From assembly GCA_013322215.1 (NCBI GenBank), contig JAAMEZ010000058.1, positions 496,001-560,000 of the forward strand: a stretch of DNA of 64,000 nt. Reading direction: 5' to 3'. The notes under the pieces are model-generated. The model was not told where the DNA came from and searched no databases. It saw only the letters and a list, made by a program, of their open reading frames with translations. The stretch is from Martinezella rhizogenes. GTDB lineage: Bacteria > Pseudomonadota > Alphaproteobacteria > Rhizobiales > Rhizobiaceae. Positions 46,179-55,016 of the stretch are shown in pieces (position 1 is the first letter of the stretch; each line of letters opens with the position of its first letter). The position numbers and the translations under genes are program-made.

Positions 46179-47348
46179 ATGAGTCTTCCCCTGGAAAATT
46201 CCGCTCGTCCCGGCGACGGCAGCCTTGCTGAAGGCGTCGATACCACGATCAATTCCGCCCTGATGGATAAGAGGCTGGTTGGGACCGTCGTCCTGATCGC
46301 TAGGAATGGAGAGCTGGTCTACGCCCGTGCCGCCGGTCTGGCGGATCGGGAAAACGGTGTGGCGATGCAGGAAGATGCCATCTTCCGCCTCGCCTCCGTC
46401 ACCAAGCCGATCGTCACTATTGCCGCCATGCGGCTCGTCGAACAGGGCCGTCTCGACCTCGACGATCCGATCACCAAATGGCTGCCGGATTTCCGGCCGC
46501 GGCTGCCGGATGGCGGCGAAGCCACCATTCTCATCCGGCATCTCCTCACGCACACATCCGGACTGGGCTATACATTCGCTGAAGAGCAAAACGGCCCCTA
46601 TCATCGCGCCGGCGTCTCCGATGGCCTGGACACGCCGGGCCGATCGGTGGCTGAAAACCTCAAGCGCCTCGCCAGCGCTCCCCTTCTCTTTGCGCCCGGT
46701 GAAAACTGGCAGTATTCCCTGGCAATGGATGTCCTCGGCGGCATCATCGAAAAGGAAACGGGCGGCGCCCTCGGCGATGCCGTTGCGGAGCTTGTCATGA
46801 AGCCGCTCGGCCTCTCCGACACGGCTTTCTCAGTGCGCGACCGCAGCCGCCTGGCAGCCAATTACGTGAACGGAACTCCCGAGCCGCAGCGAATGGAAGA
46901 CGGCACGCTTGTTCCGATACTCGACGGTGTGATCCGCTTTGCGCCCGACAGGATATTCGATCCCGCCTCCTACCACTCCGGCGGCGCGGGTATGGCTGGA
47001 ACGGCAAGCGACATTCTGGCCATTCTCGACACCATTCGCAAAGGCGGTGCGCCGCTGCTGTCGGCAGATACGGTGAAGAGGATGATGGCCGATCAGGCGG
47101 GCGGCCATATGCAGGCGCTGCAAGCCGGCGTCGGTTTTGGCTATGGCTGGTCCGTCGTCACCGATCCCGTGGCAGCGCAAGTCCCCTTCTCGGCCGGCAC
47201 GATCAAATGGGGCGGCGTCTACGGCCACAGCTGGTTCGTCGATGCCGAAAAGGGGCTGACGGTGGTTGCCCTGACCAACACGGCGCTCGAAGGCATGTGG
47301 GGACAATTCACCACCGATCTCGCCAACGCCGTCTATGCGGCGATCTGA
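46179..47348 (+). CDS. beta-lactamase-family serine hydrolase
   Basis: A 389-residue cytoplasmic (no signal peptide seen) hydrolase of the class C-like beta-lactamase/esterase family. The nucleophile motif is ASVTKP (SxxK), with HTSGLGYTF near it and YSLAMDVLGG as the second (Tyr) motif. WGGVYGHSW contains the third motif region. Such proteins are mostly esterases or peptidases rather than antibiotic-inactivating enzymes. It has AAGG at 46166-46169 ahead of its start. It is divergent from a TetR gene, suggesting ligand-controlled expression. Confidence 0.85.
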   Translation: MSLPLENSARPGDGSLAEGVDTTINSALMDKRLVGTVVLIARNGELVYARAAGLADRENGVAMQEDAIFRLASVTKPIVTIAAMRLVEQGRLDLDDPITKWLPDFRPRLPDGGEATILIRHLLTHTSGLGYTFAEEQNGPYHRAGVSDGLDTPGRSVAENLKRLASAPLLFAPGENWQYSLAMDVLGGIIEKETGGALGDAVAELVMKPLGLSDTAFSVRDRSRLAANYVNGTPEPQRMEDGTLVPILDGVIRFAPDRIFDPASYHSGGAGMAGTASDILAILDTIRKGGAPLLSADTVKRMMADQAGGHMQALQAGVGFGYGWSVVTDPVAAQVPFSAGTIKWGGVYGHSWFVDAEKGLTVVALTNTALEGMWGQFTTDLANAVYAAI

Positions 47349-47366
47349 CTGACACAAGCAGACAAA

Positions 47367-47397
47367 CAAAAACCCGGCGATTTCGGTCGCCGGGTTT
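47367..47397. terminator. bidirectional terminator between hydrolase and aspS
   Basis: AACCCGGCGA (47371-47380) pairs with TCGCCGGGTT (47387-47396) around a TTTCGG loop. T residues follow on both strands, so it serves the hydrolase (stop 47348) and aspS (stop 47423). The stem is identical to that at 45415-45440. Confidence 0.85.
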
Positions 47398-47422
47398 TGC
47401 GTTTTATCAAGCCTGAAGGATC

Positions 47423-49213
47423 TTAGTCCTTCTTCACCGGCGGTACCGGGCGGATGGCGAGTTCGCGCAGCTGCGTCGGCGTTGCGGCCGAGGGGGCGCC
47501 CATCAGCAGATCCTGTGCCTGCTGGTTCATCGGGAACAGCGAGATCTCGCGCAGGTTCTTGGCACCGACCAGGAGCATGACGATACGGTCGATACCAAAG
47601 GCGGCACCACCGTGCGGCGGTGCACCGTACTGGAAGGCGCGGTAGAGGCCGCCGAAGCGCTCTTCGACGTCGGTCTGGCTGAGGCCGACCTTTTCGAAGG
47701 CGGCGACCATGGTTTCCGGCGACTGGTTACGGATCGAACCCGAAGCGATTTCGAAGCCGTTGCAGACGGCGTCGTACTGGAACGCCTTGATCGTGAGGGG
47801 ATCCTGGTTCTGCAGCGCCTCAAGGCCGCCCTGCGGCATCGAGAACGGGTTGTGGGCGAAATCGACCTTCTTTTCTTCCTCGCTCCATTCGAAGAACGGG
47901 AAGTCGACGATCCAGCACAGCTCGAAGCGGTCGCGATCGACCAGGTTCAGCTCTTCGCCGGCCCTGGTGCGGGCTTCACCGGCAAACTTGTAGAACTTGG
48001 AGGGATCGCCGGCGACGAAGAAGCAGGCGTCGCCGTCATCGAGGCCGAGCTGGGTGCGGATCGCATCCGTGCGCTCTTCGCCGATGTTCTTGGCAAGCGG
48101 GCCGGCACCTTCGAGCTTTTCGCCTTCCTTGCGCCAGAAGATGTAGCCGAGGCCCGGCTGACCCTGGCTCTGCGCCCAGGCATTCATGCGATCGCAGAAG
48201 GCACGCGAGCCGCCGGTCTTGGCCGGGATTGCCCAGACTTCGACCTTCGGGTTGGAGGCGATCATGTTGGCGAAGACCTTGAAGCCGGAGCCGGCAAAAT
48301 GCTCGGTGACGGCTTCCATGACGATCGGATTGCGCAGGTCCGGCTTGTCGGAGCCATACTTGCGGATCGCGACGTCGTAGGGGATGCGCGGCCATTCCTT
48401 GGTGACCGGCTTGCCTTCGGCAAACTCTTCGAACACCTGGGTCATCAGCGGACCCATCGTGTTCCAGACGTCTTCCTGGGTGACGAAGCTCATTTCGAGG
48501 TCGAGCTGGTAGAATTCGCCCGGCAGACGGTCGGCGCGCGGGTCTTCATCACGGAAGCACGGCGCGATCTGGAAATAGCGGTCGAAACCGGCAACCATCA
48601 GCAGCTGCTTGTACTGCTGCGGCGCCTGCGGCAGCGCGTAGAAAGTGCCGGGGTGGATACGGCTCGGCACGAGGAAGTCGCGCGCGCCTTCCGGCGACGA
48701 GGCCGTCAGGATCGGGGTGGTGTATTCGGTGAAGCCGACGTCGCCCATGTGGCGGCGCATCGAAGAGATGACCTGCGTGCGCTTGACGATGTTCCGGTGC
48801 AGCGTTTCGCGTCGCAGATCGAGGAAGCGATACTTCAGGCGAACGTCTTCCGGATAGTCCGGCTCACCGAAGACGGGCAGCGGCAGCTCTTTGGCGGCGG
48901 AGAGCACTTCGATCTCCTGAGCGTAAAGCTCGATCTCACCGGTCGGCATGTTCTTGTTGACGGTATCTTCCGTGCGGGCCTTGACCAGACCATCGATGCG
49001 GATGACCCATTCGCCGCGAACGGTTTCGGCAAGCTTGAACGCCGGAGAATCAGGGTCGGCAACAACCTGGGTGATGCCGTAGTGATCGCGCAGGTCGATG
49101 AACAGCACGCCGCCATGATCTCGGACGCGATGAACCCAGCCGGAGATGCGGACGGTCGAACCGACGTCGGACTTGCGCAGGGCGGCGCATGTGTGGCTGC
49201 GATAGCGATGCAT
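47423..49213 (-). CDS. aspS: aspartyl-tRNA synthetase
   Basis: The 596-residue class II synthetase charges tRNA with aspartate. The N-terminal OB domain (about 1-110) begins [12 protein letters not shown]. Motif 2 is in [19 protein letters not shown], motif 3 is [10 protein letters not shown], and the bacterial GAD insert lies between. It has His33 in the OB-fold (RVRDHGG), the residue type reported for non-discriminating enzymes that also charge tRNA-Asn. The frame continues upstream to 49300, but ATG 49213 fits the family start. It is convergent with the hydrolase. Confidence 0.95.
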   Translation of the reverse strand: MHRYRSHTCAALRKSDVGSTVRISGWVHRVRDHGGVLFIDLRDHYGITQVVADPDSPAFKLAETVRGEWVIRIDGLVKARTEDTVNKNMPTGEIELYAQEIEVLSAAKELPLPVFGEPDYPEDVRLKYRFLDLRRETLHRNIVKRTQVISSMRRHMGDVGFTEYTTPILTASSPEGARDFLVPSRIHPGTFYALPQAPQQYKQLLMVAGFDRYFQIAPCFRDEDPRADRLPGEFYQLDLEMSFVTQEDVWNTMGPLMTQVFEEFAEGKPVTKEWPRIPYDVAIRKYGSDKPDLRNPIVMEAVTEHFAGSGFKVFANMIASNPKVEVWAIPAKTGGSRAFCDRMNAWAQSQGQPGLGYIFWRKEGEKLEGAGPLAKNIGEERTDAIRTQLGLDDGDACFFVAGDPSKFYKFAGEARTRAGEELNLVDRDRFELCWIVDFPFFEWSEEEKKVDFAHNPFSMPQGGLEALQNQDPLTIKAFQYDAVCNGFEIASGSIRNQSPETMVAAFEKVGLSQTDVEERFGGLYRAFQYGAPPHGGAAFGIDRIVMLLVGAKNLREISLFPMNQQAQDLLMGAPSAATPTQLRELAIRPVPPVKKD

Positions 49214-49479
49214 AGTATATATCCTGGGCTTGGCGGGCGGTGGCGCAAGGACATGCAAACCCCTCGCCCGCCGACGAGAAAATCGGGCGGAAAAGCGCAT
49301 GGCACGCCCGATTTGTCAAGGCTCGAACGCCGGAAGTCGGGTTAAAGCTGTTTTCAATCGCCACCCATAACAGCATCCACAAGTAGCCGCTGCGGCAGTT
49401 TGGCTACCTCGATGCTATTGCTGAACATCGAAGTCAACTTTAAACAGGCATCCATAGATCTTCGCCCCCGGAGCCTGAC

Positions 49480-50871
49480 ATGCCGATCCTCACCCGCCGC
49501 AATCTCCTGAAAGCCTCAGCCGTTGCAGGCGCCTATGGTGTCGGCCTTGGCATTGCCGCGAAGTTTGCGGGCAAGGCGGTGGCGGCCGAGCCACTCACGC
49601 TGAAGACCGCTAAGATCGAGGCGAACCTTACCGACGGCGGCACGACCAAGAGCGTGCTGACCTATGGCGACGCCGGCATGCCGCCTGTTGTCCGCATGAA
49701 GAAGGGCGAGTCCTTCGCGGCACGGCTGATCAATGGCATAGACGATCCGACGACCATTCATTGGCACGGCATCCGGCTACCCAACACTATGGACGGCGTG
49801 CCCTTCCTCACCCAGCCCTATGTCTATACCGGCGATCATTTCGATTACGCCTTCACGCCGCCCGATGCCGGCACCTTCTGGTATCACCCGCATTGCAACA
49901 CGCTGGAACAGATGGGCCATGGCATGACCGGTGTTATCGTGGTCGAAAACCCCAAGGACCCGGCATTCGATTCGGAAGTCGTGCTCAATCTGCGCGACTG
50001 GCGACTGGGCGCAGACGGGCAGTTCATCGCGCAGTTCCGCCCGCGCGATGCCGCCAAATCCGGCACTTACGGCACGGTCCGCACCGCCAACTGGCAGCAG
50101 GAGCCGCAATATGACGCGCCGTCCGGTGGCCTGGTGCGGCTGCGCATTGCCATTACCGATGTCACGCGCATCTTTTCCTTCCGCATGGACGGCGCCGAGG
50201 CGACCGTGATCGCGATCGATGGCAATCCCGTGCCGCAGCGCTTTCCGCTCGATCTCCTGCAGCTTGGGCCGGGGCAGCGGCTGGAGCTTGCCGTGCGCAT
50301 GCCCGACGGCGAAGGCGCGATCGTCAAGCTCGAGGATATCAAGGGCACCAATCCGAAAGTGCTGGCGACCTTGCGCGCGGTGGGCGCTTCGCTGAAGCGC
50401 GATGTCCACGATCTCGCGCCACTCGAAAGCAATCCCGTGCAGAAAGCCGATCTCAACTCGGCCACCCATATTCCGTTGATCTTGAGCTCGACCGCGGAAA
50501 ATACGGCCGACAACACCATATGCGGCTCGCTCGGCTACAGCTTCTGGGCCATCAACAAGGTTCCATGGCCTGGCGACACGCCCGATCCCACAGCTCCGCT
50601 TGCCGAACTCAAGCTCGGCAAGAGCTATGTCATCGATATGGAAAACGTTACGCCGCACAGCCATCCGATCCATCTGCACGGGATGAGCTTTACCGTCATC
50701 TCCTCCTCGACCCGGCAGGTGCAGCCGTTCGTGTCCGATACCTATCTGATCCAGCCGGATGAGAAGGTGCAGCTTGCCTTCGTTGCCGACAATCCCGGCG
50801 ACTGGCTGCTGCATTGCCACATCATCGAGCACCAGAAGACGGGCATGACAAGTTACGTCCGCGTGGCATAG
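49480..50871 (+). CDS. Tat-exported multicopper oxidase
   Basis: A 463-residue periplasmic multicopper oxidase with a twin-arginine signal (TRRNLLKASAVAG, cleavage after VAA at about residue 35). The copper motifs are HWHG (about 94-97), WYHPHCNT (about 133), HSHPIHLHG (about 394) and HCHIIEHQKTGM (about 446), covering the type 1, 2 and 3 sites. The sites show it is likely active. Family substrates are phenols or Cu(I); a laccase or CueO-like role is possible. It stands between aspS (divergent) and rnd. Confidence 0.9.
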   Translation: MPILTRRNLLKASAVAGAYGVGLGIAAKFAGKAVAAEPLTLKTAKIEANLTDGGTTKSVLTYGDAGMPPVVRMKKGESFAARLINGIDDPTTIHWHGIRLPNTMDGVPFLTQPYVYTGDHFDYAFTPPDAGTFWYHPHCNTLEQMGHGMTGVIVVENPKDPAFDSEVVLNLRDWRLGADGQFIAQFRPRDAAKSGTYGTVRTANWQQEPQYDAPSGGLVRLRIAITDVTRIFSFRMDGAEATVIAIDGNPVPQRFPLDLLQLGPGQRLELAVRMPDGEGAIVKLEDIKGTNPKVLATLRAVGASLKRDVHDLAPLESNPVQKADLNSATHIPLILSSTAENTADNTICGSLGYSFWAINKVPWPGDTPDPTAPLAELKLGKSYVIDMENVTPHSHPIHLHGMSFTVISSSTRQVQPFVSDTYLIQPDEKVQLAFVADNPGDWLLHCHIIEHQKTGMTSYVRVA

Positions 50872-51041
50872 GCGGCCGCACGCCATCCCGATTGCAGGCG
50901 GTTTAGGTCGAAGCCGTCACAGTTCCCGGCAATTTCAGCGAAAAGCGAAACGCGGCAAAGGCTTTGTCCGCGAAAGTATTGACATATCCGGCTGAAAGGA
51001 GAAGGAAGTTAAGGAAGTATTTTACCGTTGAATGTGTTGAG

Positions 51042-52187
51042 ATGATCGAAACTACCGCCCAATTGGAGGCGGCCTGCCAAGAGCTGGCCAAGTCGGAATT
51101 CATTACCATCGATACGGAATTCCTGCGAGAAACGACCTTCTGGCCGGAACTGTGTTTGATACAGATGGCAAGCCCCACCACCGAAGTGCTGGTGGACCCG
51201 CTGGCCAAGGGGCTGGATCTGGCACCCTTCTTCGAACTGATGGCCAATCCATCGGTCCTGAAGGTGTTTCATGCTGCGCGCCAGGATATCGAAATCATTT
51301 TCCATCGCGGCAATCTCATTCCGCATCCGATCTTCGATACGCAGGTCGCGGCGATGGTCTGTGGCTTCGGAGATTCGGTTTCCTACGACCAGCTCGTCAG
51401 CCGCATCAAGAATGTCCATATCGACAAATCCTCGCGCTTTACCGACTGGAGCCGGCGGCCGCTGTCCGAAAAGCAGCTGGACTATGCACTGGCCGACGTC
51501 ACCCATCTACGCGACGTCTATCTCTCCCTCAGCGAACAGCTGAAACGCGAAGGACGCGCATCCTGGCTGCAGGAAGAAATGGCGATCCTTGAAGCACGCG
51601 AGACCTATGACCTGCATCCGGACGATGCCTGGCAGCGACTGAAGATGCGACTGCGCAAGCCACAGGAACTGGCCGTCCTCAAATATGTGGCCGCCTGGCG
51701 TGAGCGCGAGGCCCGTGCGCGCAATGTTCCGCGGGCACGCGTGCTGAAAGACGACGCGATCTATGAGATCGCCCAGCAGCAGCCGAAGGACACCGAAGCA
51801 CTTGCGCGGCTGCGGACCATTCCGAAGGGCTGGGAGCGCTCGGCAGCTGGTACGGCAGTGCTTGAAGCAATCAATGCGGCGCTGGCGCTGCCGAAATCCG
51901 AAATGCCACATCCACCACGCCATCAGCAGGCTCCTGAGGGCACCGCCGCCGCTTCCGAACTGCTGAAAGTGCTGCTGAAGCTGATCGCGGAAAAGCATGG
52001 CGTCGCTCCGAAAGTGATCGCCAACAGCGACGATCTCGACAAGATCGCGGCGGAGGGCGAGAAGGCCGATGTTGCGGCTCTGACCGGCTGGCGGCGCGAT
52101 CTCTTCGGCGAGACAGCCTTGCAGCTGATCCAGGGCCAGGTGGCCCTGCGTTTCGTCGGCAAGCGGATCGAAACCGTCACCCTCTAG
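51042..52187 (+). CDS. rnd: ribonuclease D
   Basis: A 381-residue 3'-5' exoribonuclease for tRNA maturation. The DEDD residues are in FITIDTEFLRE (D and E), FHAARQDIEI (D) and DYALADVTHL (Tyr and D). One or two HRDC domains follow (about 205-290, RLRKPQELAVLKYVAAWRE, and a weaker copy). The ATG at 51042 gives the family start (IETTAQLEAACQEL), better than the frame opening at 50964. The multicopper oxidase gene splits the aspS-rnd neighbourhood. Confidence 0.93.
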   Translation: MIETTAQLEAACQELAKSEFITIDTEFLRETTFWPELCLIQMASPTTEVLVDPLAKGLDLAPFFELMANPSVLKVFHAARQDIEIIFHRGNLIPHPIFDTQVAAMVCGFGDSVSYDQLVSRIKNVHIDKSSRFTDWSRRPLSEKQLDYALADVTHLRDVYLSLSEQLKREGRASWLQEEMAILEARETYDLHPDDAWQRLKMRLRKPQELAVLKYVAAWREREARARNVPRARVLKDDAIYEIAQQQPKDTEALARLRTIPKGWERSAAGTAVLEAINAALALPKSEMPHPPRHQQAPEGTAAASELLKVLLKLIAEKHGVAPKVIANSDDLDKIAAEGEKADVAALTGWRRDLFGETALQLIQGQVALRFVGKRIETVTL

Positions 52188-52378
52188 CCGCGACATTCTC
52201 CTTTCCCGGCGCCTTGCGATTGCGTATGATTCGCGCATCGAGATGTCGGCCGCCATCACGATTGCGCCGCAAATCTCGTGGAATGAACGTCTTATGTAAT
52301 CGTTCTATTCGATGACGTTCCAGTTTGCCGACGCAATCCCGCGTCGATGACAGGCGTCGCTTCTCGGCGGAAAAGTGA

Positions 52379-53431
52379 ATGGGCATTCTCCATTCGATGC
52401 GCAACTGGATCCTGACGTCGCTGTTCGTCGCTTCGACGGGCGTCATCTACGGCAAGCTGTTCTTTCCGCAAGCGCCCATGTATATCGGCGCAATCTTCGC
52501 TTTGTTCTGCGGTATGCCGCTGCTGGTCTTCGAACGCCGCATGATCCTGCCGCGGCTGAATGACTGGATGCATCGCCTGCCGACGCCGGCCTTCATCCTT
52601 TCGGCTCTCATCGTCGATTTCCTGCTGATGAGCGTCGGCTATGCCATGGCGGGCAGCATCATGAAGCTGTTGGGCCTGGTCGACGGGTCCTGGGAAGACC
52701 TCACGCTGCTGAAGATAAATGTCTACCTCTATGCCGTCGTCGTGACCGCGATCGTTATTTTCATCGGCCGCGTGCGGGAGTTGCTCGGTCGCGACGTTTT
52801 CTCCAGCCTGTTGACCGGCCGCTATCGAAATCCGGTGCAGGAGGAGCGCGTCTTTCTCTTCATCGACCTCGTCGGTTCCACCGCCTTTGCCGAGGAATAT
52901 GGTGACCTGAAAACGCAGGCATTCCTCGGTGCGGTGTTCGGTGCCATGGCCGAGCCCGTTCGCCGTCACAAGGGCGCGATCGACGACTATATCGGCGATG
53001 CCGCCATCATCACCTGGCCGCTTCAACGTGGCATCAAGAACGCCAATTGCGTGCGCTGCGTCTTTAATATCCTCGACAACATCGAAAAGAACGCCGAGAC
53101 GTGGCTGAAATCCTACGGCAGAGTGCCGCGTCTGCGAGCCGCCCTCCATGGCGGCAGCGTCGTGACGGCCGAAATCGGCGTCGACCATCACAAGATCGCC
53201 TATTTCGGCGACACGGTGAATACGACTGCAAGGCTGGAGTCACTCTGCAAGACGCTGGAGCGCCAGGTGCTGATTTCCAGCGACCTTGCCAGACGGATGG
53301 AGCTTCCTGAAGCGATCATCAAGGAAGAACTCGGAGAACATGCCGTTCGCGGCCGCGATCAGCACTTGGGTGTGATCGCCCTTCACACACAGGACCGACA
53401 TGCGCTGAAGACCATTCGCGGTAGATCGTAA
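52379..53431 (+). CDS. membrane-anchored class III nucleotidyl cyclase
   Basis: A 350-residue protein with four N-terminal membrane helices (about 8-130) and a cytoplasmic class III cyclase domain (about 150-340). The metal-binding pair is FIDLVGST and DYIGDAAIITW, and the transition-state motif is GDTVNTTARLE (Asn and Arg kept). The lysine that selects ATP in the usual K-x-x-G-D is aspartate (D-Y-I-G-D), so substrate choice (ATP or GTP) and activity are open. The ATG at 52379 is probable. It lies between rnd and the phytase-like gene. Confidence 0.85.
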   Translation: MGILHSMRNWILTSLFVASTGVIYGKLFFPQAPMYIGAIFALFCGMPLLVFERRMILPRLNDWMHRLPTPAFILSALIVDFLLMSVGYAMAGSIMKLLGLVDGSWEDLTLLKINVYLYAVVVTAIVIFIGRVRELLGRDVFSSLLTGRYRNPVQEERVFLFIDLVGSTAFAEEYGDLKTQAFLGAVFGAMAEPVRRHKGAIDDYIGDAAIITWPLQRGIKNANCVRCVFNILDNIEKNAETWLKSYGRVPRLRAALHGGSVVTAEIGVDHHKIAYFGDTVNTTARLESLCKTLERQVLISSDLARRMELPEAIIKEELGEHAVRGRDQHLGVIALHTQDRHALKTIRGRS

Positions 53432-53591
53432 GCAATACAAATCATTGGCTGCGCTTCAATATCGATGTACGCCTGGGCTTCACACCCTATGGGTTGTCCA
53501 CAGTCACCAAATCTTCACCTAAGCGTTAATTCGCGGACATGGGTCGCCTGTTAAGCGGAGTTGTTTTCGCCACTCTCCACCACAAGGTGAC

Positions 53592-54953
53592 ATGATGATC
53601 CGAATTCTTTCCGCCTCCACGGCACTCCTCATTTTTCTCGCCGCCTCGGCCCAGGCCGACGAACAACAGTTCAAGGCAAAGCTCGTCGGACAGGCCATCC
53701 TGCCGGCCAACACCATCGCAGACGCACCTGCCGATGCACCCGATTTCCTGAAGACTTCAGGCAAATTCACCACGCCGGATCGCAAGCACACCGACGCTCT
53801 CGGCACCGTGCCGGGCAAGGATGGCGCCCGCGTCACCGACCTGAAGCTGCCCTTCGCCGGTCAGCCGATCCAGGGCTTCTCGGGCATCAAGACCATGCCC
53901 GATGGGACGTTCTGGACGCTCTCCGACAATGGTTTCGGCTCCAAGCAGAATTCTTCCGACGCGATGCTTTTCCTGCATCAGCTGAAGTTCAATTGGGATA
54001 GCGGCAAGGTCGAGGTCGTCAAGAACCTGTTCCTGTCCGATCCGAACAAGAAGGCCCCCTTCCCGATCGTCATGGAAGGCGCCGACAAGCGTTACCTGAC
54101 GGGCGCCGATTTCGACATCGAATCGGTCCAGCCGGTTGCCGATGGCTTCTGGATCGGCGAGGAATTCGGTCCCTACCTGCTGAAATTCGATACCAGCGGC
54201 CAGCTGACCGACGTTTTCGCAACGACGCTTGACGGCAAGCCCGTCATGTCTCCGGACAATGCTCTGCTGCAGCTGCCGGGCAACCCCACCCAGAAAATGC
54301 CGGCCTTCAACCTGAAGCGCTCGGGCGGCTTCGAGGGCCTTGCCATGTCGAAGGACGGCTCCAAGCTCTACGGTCTGCTGGAAGGCCCGATCTACAAGGA
54401 TGACGGCCAGATGGAGAGCGTCGATGGCAAGACCGCCATCCGCGTCATCGAATTCGACGTCGCCTCCAAGAGCTGGACCGGCCGCAGCTGGCTCTATCCC
54501 TTCGCAGACAAGGGCGTGTCGATCGGCGATTTCAACATGCTCGACGCAACGACGGCCCTGGTGATCGAACGCGATAATGGCGCCGGCACCAAGGACAAGG
54601 CCTGCGCCGATCCCAAGCAGCCGAAGCCGGATTGCTTCGAGGCTCCGGCCGAGCTGAAGCGCGTCTACAAGATCGAATTCAGTGACGCCAATGTCGGCAA
54701 GTCCGTTCGCAAGATCGGCTACATCGACCTGCTGCGCATCGAAGATCCGGACCACAAGCGTCGCCAGGGCGGCGGCGAAGGCTTCTACGACATGCCGTTC
54801 GTCACCATCGAGAATGTCGACCGCGTCGATGCCACGCATATCATCATCGGCAACGACAACAACCTGCCCTTCTCCGCAGGCCGCGCCGTCGACAAGGCTG
54901 ATGACAACGAATTCAGCCTGCTTGAAGTGGGTGATTTCCTGAACGCAAAGTAA
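53592..54953 (+). CDS. secreted phytase/esterase-like protein
   Basis: A 453-residue protein with a signal peptide (cleavage near SAQADE). It belongs to the esterase-like activity of phytase family, beta-propeller-like secreted proteins with acidic metal-binding stretches. Recognisable are PFAGQPIQGFSGIKTMPDGTFWTLSDNGFGSKQNSSDAMLFL, IGEEFGPYLL, FEGLAMSKDGSKLYGLLEG and IERDNGAG. It is adjacent to polyphosphate genes, so a role in phosphate supply is plausible, but no Pho box was found by eye. Start is ATG 53592 or 53595. Confidence 0.85.
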   Translation: MMIRILSASTALLIFLAASAQADEQQFKAKLVGQAILPANTIADAPADAPDFLKTSGKFTTPDRKHTDALGTVPGKDGARVTDLKLPFAGQPIQGFSGIKTMPDGTFWTLSDNGFGSKQNSSDAMLFLHQLKFNWDSGKVEVVKNLFLSDPNKKAPFPIVMEGADKRYLTGADFDIESVQPVADGFWIGEEFGPYLLKFDTSGQLTDVFATTLDGKPVMSPDNALLQLPGNPTQKMPAFNLKRSGGFEGLAMSKDGSKLYGLLEGPIYKDDGQMESVDGKTAIRVIEFDVASKSWTGRSWLYPFADKGVSIGDFNMLDATTALVIERDNGAGTKDKACADPKQPKPDCFEAPAELKRVYKIEFSDANVGKSVRKIGYIDLLRIEDPDHKRRQGGGEGFYDMPFVTIENVDRVDATHIIIGNDNNLPFSAGRAVDKADDNEFSLLEVGDFLNAK

Positions 54954-54966
54954 GCACAATGAAACC

Positions 54967-54993
54967 ACCTCTCCCTGCCATGCAGGGAGAGGT
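54967..54993. terminator. hairpin between the phytase-like gene and ppx
   Basis: ACCTCTCCCTGC (54967-54978) and GCAGGGAGAGGT (54982-54993) form a perfect 12-bp stem with a three-base loop. It lies between the convergent stops (54953 and 55017). T tracts are weak, so it is probably a bidirectional terminator or mRNA-end hairpin. Confidence 0.65.
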
Positions 54994-55016
54994 TCCAATT
55001 TATTGGAAACGAAGCT

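Noticed and set aside
47612-49345. 577-codon open frame opposite aspS
   Set aside because: Shadow of aspS; composition and lack of a ribosome site argue against it.
53432-53591. Pho box before the phytase-like gene
   Set aside because: GTTGTCCACAGTCAC-like bases resemble half of a Pho box, but the second repeat and 11-bp spacing are not convincing.
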